Made by a program: the position numbers and the translations under genes. The notes under the pieces were generated by a model that had not been told where the DNA came from, made no database searches, and saw only the letters and a list, made by a program, of their open reading frames with translations. From Nocardia cyriacigeorgica (GTDB lineage: Bacteria; Actinomycetota; Actinomycetes; Mycobacteriales; Mycobacteriaceae): a stretch of DNA of 64,000 bases. Shown in pieces: positions 8,327-15,765 of this stretch. The first letter of the stretch is position 1. Every line of letters starts with the position of its first letter. Where the stretch lies: positions 1 to 64,000 of the forward strand of contig NZ_JAAGUY010000001.1 in the NCBI RefSeq assembly GCF_010868145.1, in the 5' to 3' direction.

Positions 8327-8758
8327 ATGCGCATCCACATTCGGCGATTCGGGCTGGCCGCCATCCTCGGCGTTCTCGGACTGGTGACGACCTTCGCGGC
8401 GCCGGGAGCCACCGCCGCCGTGACCGGCGTGAGCGTCGCCGCCGGACCGGAAGGCCTGCGGGCCGGCTGCGCCTACACGGTGACCGCCACCGTCGACGCC
8501 CCGCCCGCCGAGGCCGGTGAGATCACCATCATCAACAGTGGCGGTTCGGTCCCGGGCAACGGTGACCGCCTCGGCCAGGCGGAATACCACGCCGGCAGTG
8601 GGACAGCCACTTTCAGTTGGACACCTGAGCACACGGGCCGACAGAACATCACCGCCCAGCAGTTCACGCCCGGTCAGTACACCTCTTCGAAGTACATCGA
8701 GGTGGATGTGCAGGGACGCGGTCTCGATGCCGGAAGTTCCTGCCTGCCACTGCCGTGA
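8327..8758 (+). CDS. Small secreted protein, Ig-like fold
   Basis: A 143-residue exported protein of unknown function. Residues 1-30 form a signal peptide (MRIHIRRFGLAAILGVLGLV, then an Ala-rich cleavage region). The mature part starts VTGVSVAAGPEGLRAGCAYTV, a pattern common in actinobacterial bacterial-Ig/fibronectin-like modules, and it has two cysteines (in AGCAY and SSCLPLP) likely to form one disulfide. AGGAGGATCAACG precedes the ATG, an excellent ribosome site. It stands alone behind the permease gene on the same strand with a 146-base gap. Confidence 0.8.
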   Translation: MRIHIRRFGLAAILGVLGLVTTFAAPGATAAVTGVSVAAGPEGLRAGCAYTVTATVDAPPAEAGEITIINSGGSVPGNGDRLGQAEYHAGSGTATFSWTPEHTGRQNITAQQFTPGQYTSSKYIEVDVQGRGLDAGSSCLPLP

Positions 8759-8919
8759 GGTCGGTACCCGCTCGGTCGTTGAGGCCGATGCGGGTGCAGG
8801 TTGCGCGAACCCGGCCGATCACGCCGAGCAGCGGGTCGGCCACGGGCTGGTAGTGCTGCACCAGTTCCATGGTTGTCTCACCGTGCCGCCGCCCAACTCG
8901 ACTCCTACCGGTTAGAGCG

Positions 8920-9762
8920 TCAGCTTCGCCCCAGGTGCTTGTGCAGCTCCGGCAGGACCACGTCCCACACCGCGGGCGGCGGGATCTCGTGGCCCATCCC
9001 TTCCAGCTGGACAAGCCGGGCTTCCGGGATCATTTGCGCGAGTGCTTCTCCGTGTGGGAGCGGAAACATCGGGTCGTCGGCGCTGTGGAGGACAAGGGTC
9101 GGGACGCGAATCTCGGCCGGGTCCACCGGAGTCCCGGGCTCGGCCATGAAGTGGTTCGCCATCGACGACGCCATATTGCGGCTGCGGCGCACCTCGACCG
9201 TTGCGAGGGCGCGCACGCGCACCTCGTCGAGCCCGAGCGGGCCGGTGTAAGGCCGTTCGGCGTCGACGCGATAGTCGATGACCGCGGTTTCGTCAGTCCA
9301 GTCGATCGCCGGTTCGGGCTCCTCCCAGGTGGCGGCGACCGCGGGGCTCGGCGGCGGCAGCTCGCCATGATCGCCACCGGCGGGGCTGGTGTCGACAAGC
9401 GTCAGGGTGCGCACCCGCTCGGGTGCATTCACCGCGATATTCTGCGCGATACCCCCGCCCATCGACATGCCGATCAGGTGCGCCTTCTCGATACCGAGGG
9501 TGTCGAGAATGCGTAGTGGGTCGGCGGCGAGGTCGTTGCCGGTGTACTCGGGCTGCCCGGGCGGGGATGTGGTCGATTGCCCGGTATCGCGGTGGTCGTA
9601 CCGAATCACTTGCAGCTCACCGGCGCCGAGCAGATCGCAGAACTCGGCTGTCCACCAGTCCATCGACTGGGCACCGCCTGCGATGAGCAGCACCGCGGGT
9701 GCGCCCTCTGGACCACGGCGCTCGATCGCCAGCTCGATGCCGTCGAGTTCGAGGATCTCCAT
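8920..9762 (-). CDS. Alpha/beta hydrolase (RdmC/esterase-like)
   Basis: A 280-residue cytoplasmic hydrolase of the alpha/beta fold. The N-terminal half has PAVLLIAGGAQSMDWW, YDHRDTGQS, and the nucleophile elbow LIGMSMGGGIAQNIA with the catalytic Ser. The acid is the Asp in HSADDPMFP and the His is in MGHEIPP near the C-terminus. This organisation matches aclacinomycin-methylesterase-like hydrolases, but the substrate is unknown. The ATG at 9762 is chosen because GGAG sits six bases upstream; the nine-codon extension has no ribosome site. A repeated AATGCAACCA motif lies immediately upstream. Confidence 0.88.
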   Translation of the reverse strand: MEILELDGIELAIERRGPEGAPAVLLIAGGAQSMDWWTAEFCDLLGAGELQVIRYDHRDTGQSTTSPPGQPEYTGNDLAADPLRILDTLGIEKAHLIGMSMGGGIAQNIAVNAPERVRTLTLVDTSPAGGDHGELPPPSPAVAATWEEPEPAIDWTDETAVIDYRVDAERPYTGPLGLDEVRVRALATVEVRRSRNMASSMANHFMAEPGTPVDPAEIRVPTLVLHSADDPMFPLPHGEALAQMIPEARLVQLEGMGHEIPPPAVWDVVLPELHKHLGRS

Positions 9763-9778
9763 GAATTCTCCAGTGCTT

Positions 9779-9829
9779 GTGGAATGCAACCACTCGTACC
9801 CTAGATGGGCTGATTGTGAAATGCAACCA
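9779..9829. promoter_or_regulatory. Repeated AATGCAACCA motif upstream of the hydrolase gene
   Basis: AATGCAACCA occurs at 9783-9792 and again at 9820-9829. The first copy is embedded in the palindrome GTGG-AATGCAA-CCAC (9779-9793). Two spaced copies just upstream of the hydrolase start suggest an operator. No adjacent regulator gene is recognisable; the rest of 9763-10020 holds only a 41-codon cysteine-rich open frame of doubtful status. Confidence 0.45.
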
Positions 9830-10020
9830 GTGCTGTGAGCGTCGATACCGCTGTTGGTGGAACGACGCTATTACTGCCCAGGTCGGCGGCGAGTTGTGTG
9901 CTTCGAATGTGCACGGGCGGGGGGAGGGCGCGGTGGCGTGAGTTTCACCTCCCCGGCGGCCTCGAACTCACCGGCAAGCGGCCGGTGCCGGTGGGGATCG
10001 CCTGGTGCCTGGCGTCGAAC

Positions 10021-10584
10021 TCAGCGGATGCGCTGGTGGCGAAGGAAGACGACTCGGGATGAGCCCAAGATTCGGGACTCGACCAGCCGCAGGTCGAGGG
10101 GTTTGGTGAGCGGCGGGAAGTAAGGGGTGCCACCTCCGAGGATGATCGGGTTGACGAACTGGTGGTATTCGTCGATCAGGTCCTCGGCGATTGCGGCCGC
10201 GGCGAGGTCCGCTCCACCGATGCCCACCGCGCCCTCGCCCGGCTCGTCACGCAGGCGAGCGATCTCGGTGGCGATATCGTCGGTGGCCAGGCGTGCGTTG
10301 CCCTCCACGGAGTCCAGCGTCCGGGAGAACACCACCTTCGGGATCGGCCGCCAGATCCGGGCGAACTCCAACTCCGCCTCGTCGGACATGGTCTGTTCGG
10401 CGGTCTCCCACACCAGCATCGTCTCGTACAGGCGGCGTCCGCACAGGTGCGCGGAGAGATCGCGGGTCTGCTCGATGTGGAAACGAAACAGCTCCGCGTC
10501 CGGCGCGGACCAGCTGATGTCGTCACCCGGTCCTGCGATGAAACCGTCCAACGACACGCCCATCGAGTAGACGACAGGATGCAT
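10021..10584 (-). CDS. RibD C-terminal-domain / dihydrofolate-reductase-fold protein
   Basis: A 187-residue reductase-like protein. It shows the typical short form of the family: MHPVVYSMGVSLDGFIAGPG at the N-terminus, GRRLYETM, PKVVFSRTLDSVEGNARL, and the nucleotide-binding GAVGIGGADLAAAAI followed by DEYHQFVNPIILGGGTPYF. These stand-alone proteins share the fold of DHFR and RibD reductase domain and are presumed NADPH-dependent, but their substrates are mostly unknown. GAGGAGG lies six bases upstream of the ATG at 10584, which excludes the 24-codon upstream extension. It is flanked by non-coding gaps and not obviously in an operon. Confidence 0.88.
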   Translation of the reverse strand: MHPVVYSMGVSLDGFIAGPGDDISWSAPDAELFRFHIEQTRDLSAHLCGRRLYETMLVWETAEQTMSDEAELEFARIWRPIPKVVFSRTLDSVEGNARLATDDIATEIARLRDEPGEGAVGIGGADLAAAAIAEDLIDEYHQFVNPIILGGGTPYFPPLTKPLDLRLVESRILGSSRVVFLRHQRIR

Positions 10585-10743
10585 CAGGTCCTCCTCGACT
10601 GGATGGTGCATTGGAGCAGGTGGGGGCGCGAACGTCGCAGTGACGCTCGCGATCACCCCAAACCCTAGCCCCGGTGCCGCTCTGCCGCGGTCGAATTCGG
10701 CCTGACGGATGCGGGTGGTGAAGGCGTCCCGAGCGGTTCGGTA

Positions 10744-10971
10744 TCAGCGGACGCGCGTCCAGCCGCAGAAAACCGGCTGCAGCTCGATCACCGTCCGCAG
10801 CAACGGACTGGACTGGCTGCCGGTTACCGCCACCAGCAGCGAGGCGGGGTAGGTGTACATCGTGCACAGTGATGGTGGCGGCGTCGGATGTGCCTGTGCC
10901 GCTCCGGCCGTGGCAGCAGCACCGCCGAATATCGCGCCGACTGTGGCAACAGTAGCCAGCAGTTTTTGCAT
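10744..10971 (-). CDS. Small secreted peptide with one disulfide
   Basis: A 75-residue exported protein. The signal peptide is MQKLLATVATVGAIFGGAAA with a cleavage region ending AQA. The ~47-residue mature part contains two cysteines (SLCTMY and VFCGWTR) flanking a hydrophobic stretch, as in many short Nocardia/Mycobacterium secreted proteins of unknown role. AGAGGTGAG precedes the ATG at 10971; a GTG three codons earlier is possible but overlaps the ribosome site. Confidence 0.65.
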   Translation of the reverse strand: MQKLLATVATVGAIFGGAAATAGAAQAHPTPPPSLCTMYTYPASLLVAVTGSQSSPLLRTVIELQPVFCGWTRVR

Positions 10972-11334
10972 CCCGCTCACCTCTTTTTGTCAGCATGCAC
11001 GGATCTCTGTCGGTCGTGATCTGATGTACGAGCTGGTGGATCTTCGGCAGCGTCAGTCGCCGGTGGTATCGAACGGCACGGGACAATCCGGCGTTTCGCT
11101 GCATTCGAGCAGATCGTCGCAACCTGCCTCCGGTGCCGCGAGCAGGGTGGCACCGTCGCGGTCAGCTCGGCAAGTCTAGCGTCGATCGCGGTCGGCTTCG
11201 CGTTGATTCGGGTCGGTCTAGATCTGCGGTGTGAATGTTCGGCTCTTGACCTCAGCTCGAACCGGCTCGACCGTTAGGGAAAGCCCTTGCGATCCATCGA
11301 CCGATGTCATCGAATCCGGCGAGGAGAAGCCCAC
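10972..11334. other. Intergenic stretch, divergent upstream regions
   Basis: About 360 bases between the secreted-peptide gene (leftward) and the VOC gene (rightward). I see no credible gene. A TTGACC element near 11247 could be the -35 region of the VOC promoter, but no convincing -10 follows at standard spacing. Confidence 0.5.
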
Positions 11335-11694
11335 ATGAATGTTCAGAAGATCTACCCCGCATTGCTCACCGCGGACCTCGCCGCGGCCGAAGACTGGTAT
11401 ACCAAGCTGCTCGGCCGTGCACCGGATCACCGGCCGATGCCCACGCTGGTGCAGTGGGAGCTGTCCGGGCACAGTGGGCTGATGCTGTCATCCAGCGACG
11501 AGATCGCAGGTAGAGGAGTGATGTTCCTGTACGTCGATGATGTGGCGGCGGAGCGCCGCAGACTGCACGATCTGGGGATTGTGCTCGGGGAGAACATCGA
11601 GGGCGACTACTCGACGCTGGCGCAGGTGCGTGATCCCGATGGAAACATGGTCACGCTGGCGACACCGCCCGCGAGGCCCTTTCCACCGGCATGA
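11335..11694 (+). CDS. VOC family protein (glyoxalase/bleomycin-resistance fold)
   Basis: A 119-residue single-chain VOC protein. It begins MNVQKIYPALLTADLAAAEDWYTKLLGRAPD, of which the YPALLTADLAAAEDWYTKLL part is the classic first beta-alpha unit, and it ends with the second module (VMFLYVDDVAAERRRLHDLG ... AQVRDPDGNMVTLA). Members bind a divalent metal or small ligands; the metal-ligand positions are only partly conserved here, so the reaction is not predictable. GAGGAGAAG lies upstream of the ATG. It converges on the arsenic operon, which raises the possibility of an organoarsenical-related role, but nothing in the sequence proves it. Confidence 0.8.
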   Translation: MNVQKIYPALLTADLAAAEDWYTKLLGRAPDHRPMPTLVQWELSGHSGLMLSSSDEIAGRGVMFLYVDDVAAERRRLHDLGIVLGENIEGDYSTLAQVRDPDGNMVTLATPPARPFPPA

Positions 11695-11872
11695 TCCGGC
11701 GGCCGACAACGGCGTCTTCAATGTGATGTCGGTCAGCCGAGCCGGCGACGCGCGCGGCGAATTCGTCGAGGAAGCGGATCTCGGCGGCTTTGGCCGCGTC
11801 GTCTTCGATGTCCTCGACACCAAGCGGACATGCTGTGTCGCGATAGCGACATTCGGCTCGACAGGCCAGCGG
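11651..11872 (-). pseudogene. Coding-like fragment without a start codon, downstream of arsC
   Basis: This frame is open for 73 codons between two stops and reads like real protein: CRYRDTACPLGVEDIEDDAA, KAAEIRFLDEFAARVAGSAD, then HHIEDAVVGRRIMP. Amino-acid composition and G/C at third positions fit coding DNA better than any of the other frames. No ATG, GTG or TTG precedes the conserved-looking part, so it is probably the tail of a truncated gene, or a start is hidden by a frameshift near 11870. It overlaps the 3' end of the VOC gene by 44 bases. I do not recognise the family. Confidence 0.35.
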
Positions 11873-11880
11873 CTACCGGC

Positions 11881-12630
11881 TCACTCCGATATCGCCTGCT
11901 GTGCCCCGGCGGCCAATCCATCGAGTACGGGCGCGCGTTCGGTCGGCACCTCGATGTCCACGCGGAGCTGTCCGGGTCCGTCTGCGGTGAACTCGAACGA
12001 GAAGAACGAGCAGCAGGCCGTTTCGCGTCCGGCCAGCTCACGGGCCGCTTTCTCGGCCGCGGCGTCGATCGTCAACCGGAGATGTGTGGGGGAGAGACGT
12101 TCGACCGACTCGAGCGAAGTGGCGAACAGATCCGCGAACTCCGCTTCCCGCAGCGGTTGTTCCGGTGTGGGCAATGTGCAGGCATCGGTTGGTGCCCACA
12201 CCGGTGCGGCCGTTTCGGCAGACTGTGCCGCGGGTAGCATTTCGGCGATCAGCAGTTCGACCCGCTTCCTGATCTCGTCCCGAATCGGCCGCACCGACTC
12301 CACGCCTTTGCCCGCGGGGTCCTCCAGCACCCAGTCGCGGTAGCTCTTACCGGGAAACACCGGGCAGGTGTCGCCGCAGCCCATGGTGATCACGACATCG
12401 GATGCCTCGACGGCGTGGTCGGTCAAGATCTTCGGTGACTGGGGCGAGATGTCGATACCGAGCTCGGCCATGGCCTCGACTGCGGACAGGTTGATCGAAT
12501 CGGCGGGTGCGCTGCCGGCCGAGCGGACTTCGATCGCGTTGCCGGCGAGGTGGGTGAGGAAACCCGCCGCCATCTGGGAGCGGCCCGCGTTGTGTACGCA
12601 GACGAACAGGACGCTGGGTTTGTCTGCCAT
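11881..12630 (-). CDS. arsC: Arsenate reductase (LMW-phosphatase type) fused to a C-terminal Cys-Cys domain
   Basis: A 249-residue cytoplasmic enzyme that should reduce arsenate to arsenite for the ACR3 pump. Residues 1-~135 form the ArsC domain: P-loop CVHNAGRS (Cys11-X5-Arg17), Cys85 and Cys89 in MGCGDTCPVFPG, and the acid Asp104 in WVLEDPAG. Residues ~148-249 are an extra domain (TLPTPEQPLREAEF ... RLTIDAAAEKAARELAGRE, then TACCSFFSFEF) that resembles small stand-alone proteins found beside metal-resistance regulators. Such a fusion makes the protein almost twice the usual ~135 residues. The ribosome site is poor; the ATG overlaps the stop of the preceding 47-codon ORF (TGATG), implying translational coupling. 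Confidence 0.88.
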   Translation of the reverse strand: MADKPSVLFVCVHNAGRSQMAAGFLTHLAGNAIEVRSAGSAPADSINLSAVEAMAELGIDISPQSPKILTDHAVEASDVVITMGCGDTCPVFPGKSYRDWVLEDPAGKGVESVRPIRDEIRKRVELLIAEMLPAAQSAETAAPVWAPTDACTLPTPEQPLREAEFADLFATSLESVERLSPTHLRLTIDAAAEKAARELAGRETACCSFFSFEFTADGPGQLRVDIEVPTERAPVLDGLAAGAQQAISE

Positions 12631-12773
12631 CAGAGGGGGGCCCTTCGGTGGATGCTCGGTCGGAGGGGCCGAGCCGTAGCGCGGATCGTGAAGTCGTCGA
12701 AATCCGTCGCCGGTGCGCGGTGTGCGCGCTTGCCGGCGGATTGTTGATCGGTCGGTGCCGGTTTACCCTGCAT
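12630..12773 (-). CDS. 47-residue ORF translationally coupled between ACR3 and arsC
   Basis: This short frame starts with the ATG whose A is the last base of the ACR3 stop (TGATG) and ends with a TGA whose A is the first base of the arsC ATG (TGATG). It therefore bridges the whole gap exactly. A GGAG element about nine bases before the ATG can act as its ribosome site. The product is basic and Arg/Pro-rich (for example ATDFDDFTIRATARPLRPS), with no cysteine, no signal peptide and no membrane helix. It could be a real small protein or a coupling device whose translation delivers ribosomes to arsC. I recognise no family. Confidence 0.5.
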   Translation of the reverse strand: MQGKPAPTDQQSAGKRAHRAPATDFDDFTIRATARPLRPSIHRRAPL

Positions 12774-13879
12774 CACAACAAACTCCGCGCGTTGATCGCC
12801 GCCGGCACATCCGCGGTGGATCCGGTGAAACGTTTCCGCAGTGCCAGCGACACGTACACGAGCCCGACGAGCACCGGGACCTCGATGAGCGGTCCGACCA
12901 CACCTGCGAGCGCCTGCCCGGACGCCGCTCCGTACGTAGCGATGGCGACCGCGATGGCGAGTTCGAAGTTGTTGCCTGCGGCGGTGAAGGCGAGGGTGGT
13001 GGTGCGTTCGTAGCCAAGGCCCATAGCGGCGCCGAGGAAATACCCTCCGCCCCACATGATCGCGAAGTAGGCCAGTAGTGGGACGGCGATGCGGACGACG
13101 TCCAGCGGTCGGGAGGCGATCTGCTCACCTTGCAAGGCGAACAGGATGACGATGGTGAACAGCAGTCCGTACAGCGCCCACGGGCCGATCCGGGGGATCA
13201 GGGTGGATTCGTACCATGAACGGCCCCTGGCCTTTTCGCCGAAATGCCGAGTCATGAAACCAGCGAACAGGGGGATGCCGAGGAAGATCAGGACGGATTT
13301 CGCGATCTGCCAGGGTGAGGTGTCGATGGTGGTTTGTTCGAGTCCGAGCCATCCGGGCAGCACCGACAGGTAGAACCAGCCGAGGACAGCGAACATGATC
13401 ACCTGGAAGATCGAGTTCAGTGCGACCAGTACTGCGGCGGCCTCACGGTCCCCGCAGGCGAGGTCGTTCCAGATGATGACCATCGCGATGCAGCGGGCGA
13501 GCCCGACGATGATGAGCCCGGTCCGGTATTCGGGTAGATCCGGAAGCAGTAGCCAGGCCAGCGCGAACATCAGCGCGGGGCCAAGGACCCAGTTCAGGGC
13601 CAGCGAGCCGATCAAGAGTTTGCGGTCGCCGGTGACGGTGTCGAGGCGGTCGTAGCGCACCTTCGCCAGCGCCGGGTACATCATGATCAGCAGCCCGAGC
13701 GCGATCGGCAGCGAGATCCCGTCGATCTCCACCGCGCCGAGCGCATCACCGAGAACGGGAAACATTTGGCTGAGCGCTAGTCCCGCGACCATCGCCGCGC
13801 CGATCCACACTGGCAGGAACCGGTCGAGGGTGGACAGCTTGCCGACGACCGGGGTGGCGGTTTCGGTGCCGACGCTCAC
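12773..13879 (-). CDS. acr3: ACR3-type arsenite efflux transporter
   Basis: A 368-residue inner-membrane protein with ten predicted spans that exports arsenite. Family motifs are visible: YPALAKVRYD, GPALMFALAWLLLPDLPEYR, the functional Cys in GLARCIAMVIIWNDLACGD, and the conserved Glu in AAGNNFELAIAVAIATYG. The GTG start at 13879 overlaps the arsR stop by four bases (GTGA); the longer ATG start at 13966 would lie inside arsR and is rejected. It is the second gene of the arsenic operon arsR-acr3-smallORF-arsC and is expected to be induced by arsenite through ArsR. Confidence 0.93.
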   Translation of the reverse strand: MSVGTETATPVVGKLSTLDRFLPVWIGAAMVAGLALSQMFPVLGDALGAVEIDGISLPIALGLLIMMYPALAKVRYDRLDTVTGDRKLLIGSLALNWVLGPALMFALAWLLLPDLPEYRTGLIIVGLARCIAMVIIWNDLACGDREAAAVLVALNSIFQVIMFAVLGWFYLSVLPGWLGLEQTTIDTSPWQIAKSVLIFLGIPLFAGFMTRHFGEKARGRSWYESTLIPRIGPWALYGLLFTIVILFALQGEQIASRPLDVVRIAVPLLAYFAIMWGGGYFLGAAMGLGYERTTTLAFTAAGNNFELAIAVAIATYGAASGQALAGVVGPLIEVPVLVGLVYVSLALRKRFTGSTADVPAAINARSLL

Positions 13880-14250
13880 GCGCGAACCTCCGCCGCGCCG
13901 ATCTCCGCGAGGAGCACATCCGACAGTCGCCGCAAGGCATCGGGCACGACGCGGTAGTACACCCACGACGCCCGGCGTTCACTGTCGAGCAGCCCGGCTT
14001 CCCGCAGCACTTTGAGGTGGTGGGAGATCGTCGGCTGACTCAAGTCGATGCCTTCGGACAGGTCGCAGACGCATGCTTCCTGGTCTGCCCGGCTGGCGAT
14101 GCTGCTCAGCAACCGCAGCCGCACCGGATCCGACAACGCCTTGAACACCGCAGCAAGCTCGGCCGCAGATTCGGCGGCCAACGGTTCCCGCGTCAGCGGA
14201 GCTGCGGCGCACGCCTGTTCCGGAATCAACTCCAGCCTCGACTTCGACAT
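13876..14250 (-). CDS. arsR: ArsR family arsenic-responsive repressor
   Basis: A 124-residue winged-helix repressor. The DNA-binding part holds VFKALSDPVRLRLLSSIAS, DLSQPTISHHLKVLREAGLL and the wing SERRASWVYYRV. Cys60 and Cys62 (ACVCDLS), at the start of the alpha-3 region, match the arsenite-binding ELCVCDL site of classical ArsR, with Cys14 as a possible third ligand. It is the first gene of the arsenic operon, and a perfect inverted repeat lies directly before its ATG, supporting autoregulation of the whole operon. Confidence 0.92.
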   Translation of the reverse strand: MSKSRLELIPEQACAAAPLTREPLAAESAAELAAVFKALSDPVRLRLLSSIASRADQEACVCDLSEGIDLSQPTISHHLKVLREAGLLDSERRASWVYYRVVPDALRRLSDVLLAEIGAAEVRA

Positions 14251-14253
14251 ATA

Positions 14254-14273
14254 TCGATATTGACGTATATCGA
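14254..14273. promoter_or_regulatory. ArsR operator
   Basis: TCGATAT-TGACGT-ATATCGA is a perfect 7-bp inverted repeat with a 6-bp spacer, starting three bases upstream of the arsR ATG. AT-rich imperfect palindromes of this kind are the usual ArsR/SmtB targets. Its position implies that ArsR binding covers the start of the transcript. Confidence 0.82.
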
Positions 14274-14323
14274 ATCAGAGCGCAAACGCTGGTCGTGGAA
14301 TTCCACCCTGGCTTGGCGGGATA

Positions 14324-14722
14324 TCAGAGGATCGGCAGGTCGGGTGGGATCTGGAGGGCGACCGAGACCAGGGAATGTACTCGGGCGGCGATGATATTGA
14401 GCAGGCCCTGGATTTCGGCAGGGGCGGTTTCGGCGGCAGTCTGGAGGTTCTTCAGGTCGCCGTCGATCTGAGCGAGAGCTTTACCGGTGTCGCCGGGGCG
14501 GGCGTTGAGGGCGGAAGCGATCTCCTCGAGGGGGATGCCCTGAGCTTCGAGGCGCTGGATGAGATGGATGCGATCGACGTCGCCCGGGTGGTAGAGGCGG
14601 TAGCCACCTGCGGTGCGCTCGGCGGGGGTGAGTAGGCCAAGGCTGGTGTAGTAGTCGATGGTTCGGTTGCTGACACCCGCACGGGTGGCCAATTCGCCGA
14701 TCCTGACCAGAGTGTCGGTCAT
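14324..14722 (-). CDS. MerR family transcriptional regulator
   Basis: A 132-residue regulator. The N-terminal winged helix reads RIGELATRAGVSNRTIDYYT and SLGLLTPAERTAGGYRLYHP, followed by a helical dimerisation region. There is no cysteine-based metal site, so it is not a mercury or cadmium sensor; the C-terminal part (LLNIIAARVHSLVSVALQIP) is short and may bind a hydrophobic ligand or act alone. It is divergent from the dedA-like gene with 112 bases between starts, and probably controls it. Its 3' end faces arsR 73 bases away on the same strand, so it is not part of the arsenic operon. Confidence 0.87.
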   Translation of the reverse strand: MTDTLVRIGELATRAGVSNRTIDYYTSLGLLTPAERTAGGYRLYHPGDVDRIHLIQRLEAQGIPLEEIASALNARPGDTGKALAQIDGDLKNLQTAAETAPAEIQGLLNIIAARVHSLVSVALQIPPDLPIL

Positions 14723-14834
14723 GGGCCTCCTTTCGCGCGGCGGTGAAACGATACAGCGCTGACCGGGACCGGTGTGCGAGGAGCGTCACCAGGTACCCAA
14801 ACCATACAGTTGCGCGTGTTACTGTTGGACCGCG

Positions 14835-15557
14835 ATGACCACTTATCTGTCGGCCGAGTCGATCACCCACCTGGCGTTACTGCCCGGATTCCTGGACCCG
14901 GTGAACCTGCTGAATTCCTTCGGTACCTGGATGCTCGTCGGCCTGCTCGCCGTCGTGTTCATCGAATCCGGGTTGCTGTTCCCGCTGCTGCCGGGCGATT
15001 CGCTGCTGTTCACCGCCGGACTCATCGCGGCATCGAAATCCACCGAGATCGAGCCCTTCGCGCCGATCTGGTTGCTGCTGATCCTGATTCCCCTGGCAGC
15101 CATTGCCGGTGATCAGGTGGGCTATCTGATCGGGTCGCGCGGCGGCACGGCATTGTTCAAGAACAACGATGCACGTTTCTTCAAGAAGAAGTACATCGAC
15201 GAGTCGCACGAATTCTTCGACAAGCACGGGCCGATCACCATCGTGCTGGCCCGATTCGTCCCCATCGTGCGGACTTTCGCGCCGGTCGTCGCGGGCGCGT
15301 CCGGGATGCGCTATTCGATCTTCGTCGTCTACAACGTCATCGGCGGCGTGCTGTGGGGGTCCGGCGTCACCTACCTGGGGTATCTGCTCGGCCAGATCGC
15401 GGTGGTGCGGGAGAACATCGACCTCATCTTCCTGCTGATCGTCGCGGTATCGGTGCTGCCGATCGTCATCGAGGTCGGAAAGCGGATGTTGGCGAGCAAG
15501 ACGGACAAAGGAGCCGACGCCGAATCCGTGGACGTCGAGGAAACCGTGCGGTACTGA
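14835..15557 (+). CDS. DedA/SNARE-associated family membrane protein
   Basis: A 240-residue inner-membrane protein of the DedA superfamily, whose members act as lipid (undecaprenyl-phosphate or phospholipid) flippases or in membrane homeostasis. Family marks include the re-entrant loop FIESGLLFPLLPGDSLLF with acidic and Pro-Gly residues, GDQVGYLIGSRGG, and the second loop LARFVPIVRTFAPVVAGASG containing the conserved arginine pair. Four to five hydrophobic segments are seen. The ATG at 14835 begins close after the probable promoter; the upstream 21-codon extension is Cys-rich and not family-like. It is divergent from the MerR gene. Confidence 0.9.
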   Translation: MTTYLSAESITHLALLPGFLDPVNLLNSFGTWMLVGLLAVVFIESGLLFPLLPGDSLLFTAGLIAASKSTEIEPFAPIWLLLILIPLAAIAGDQVGYLIGSRGGTALFKNNDARFFKKKYIDESHEFFDKHGPITIVLARFVPIVRTFAPVVAGASGMRYSIFVVYNVIGGVLWGSGVTYLGYLLGQIAVVRENIDLIFLLIVAVSVLPIVIEVGKRMLASKTDKGADAESVDVEETVRY

Positions 15558-15765
15558 ACATCATTGGTGGCGATCGAACGAATCGCCGGCATCGCGAATC
15601 CCGCATCCGAGCGAACGACGCTGGATCAGCGACCGAACCGCGTCGCGTCGATCGCGCGTATCCGGCCATCACGCCGATATCGTTGGTCACCCGTTCGGCG
15701 GTCGCGTTGTCGGACCGATCGGGCGCATTCGCTGTAGTTCTGTCGTTCCATCCACGGAGAGACAT

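Noticed and set aside
8664..8870. Leftward 68-codon frame starting MELVQHYQPVADPLLG, overlapping the 3' end of the secreted-protein gene
   Set aside because: The first ~20 residues look protein-like, but the rest decays into Arg/His-rich sequence antisense to a real gene, and no family is recognised.
11230..11334. MerR-type promoter with an elongated spacer upstream of the VOC gene
   Set aside because: A TTGACC element is present, but the dyad symmetry and a matching -10 box are not convincing.
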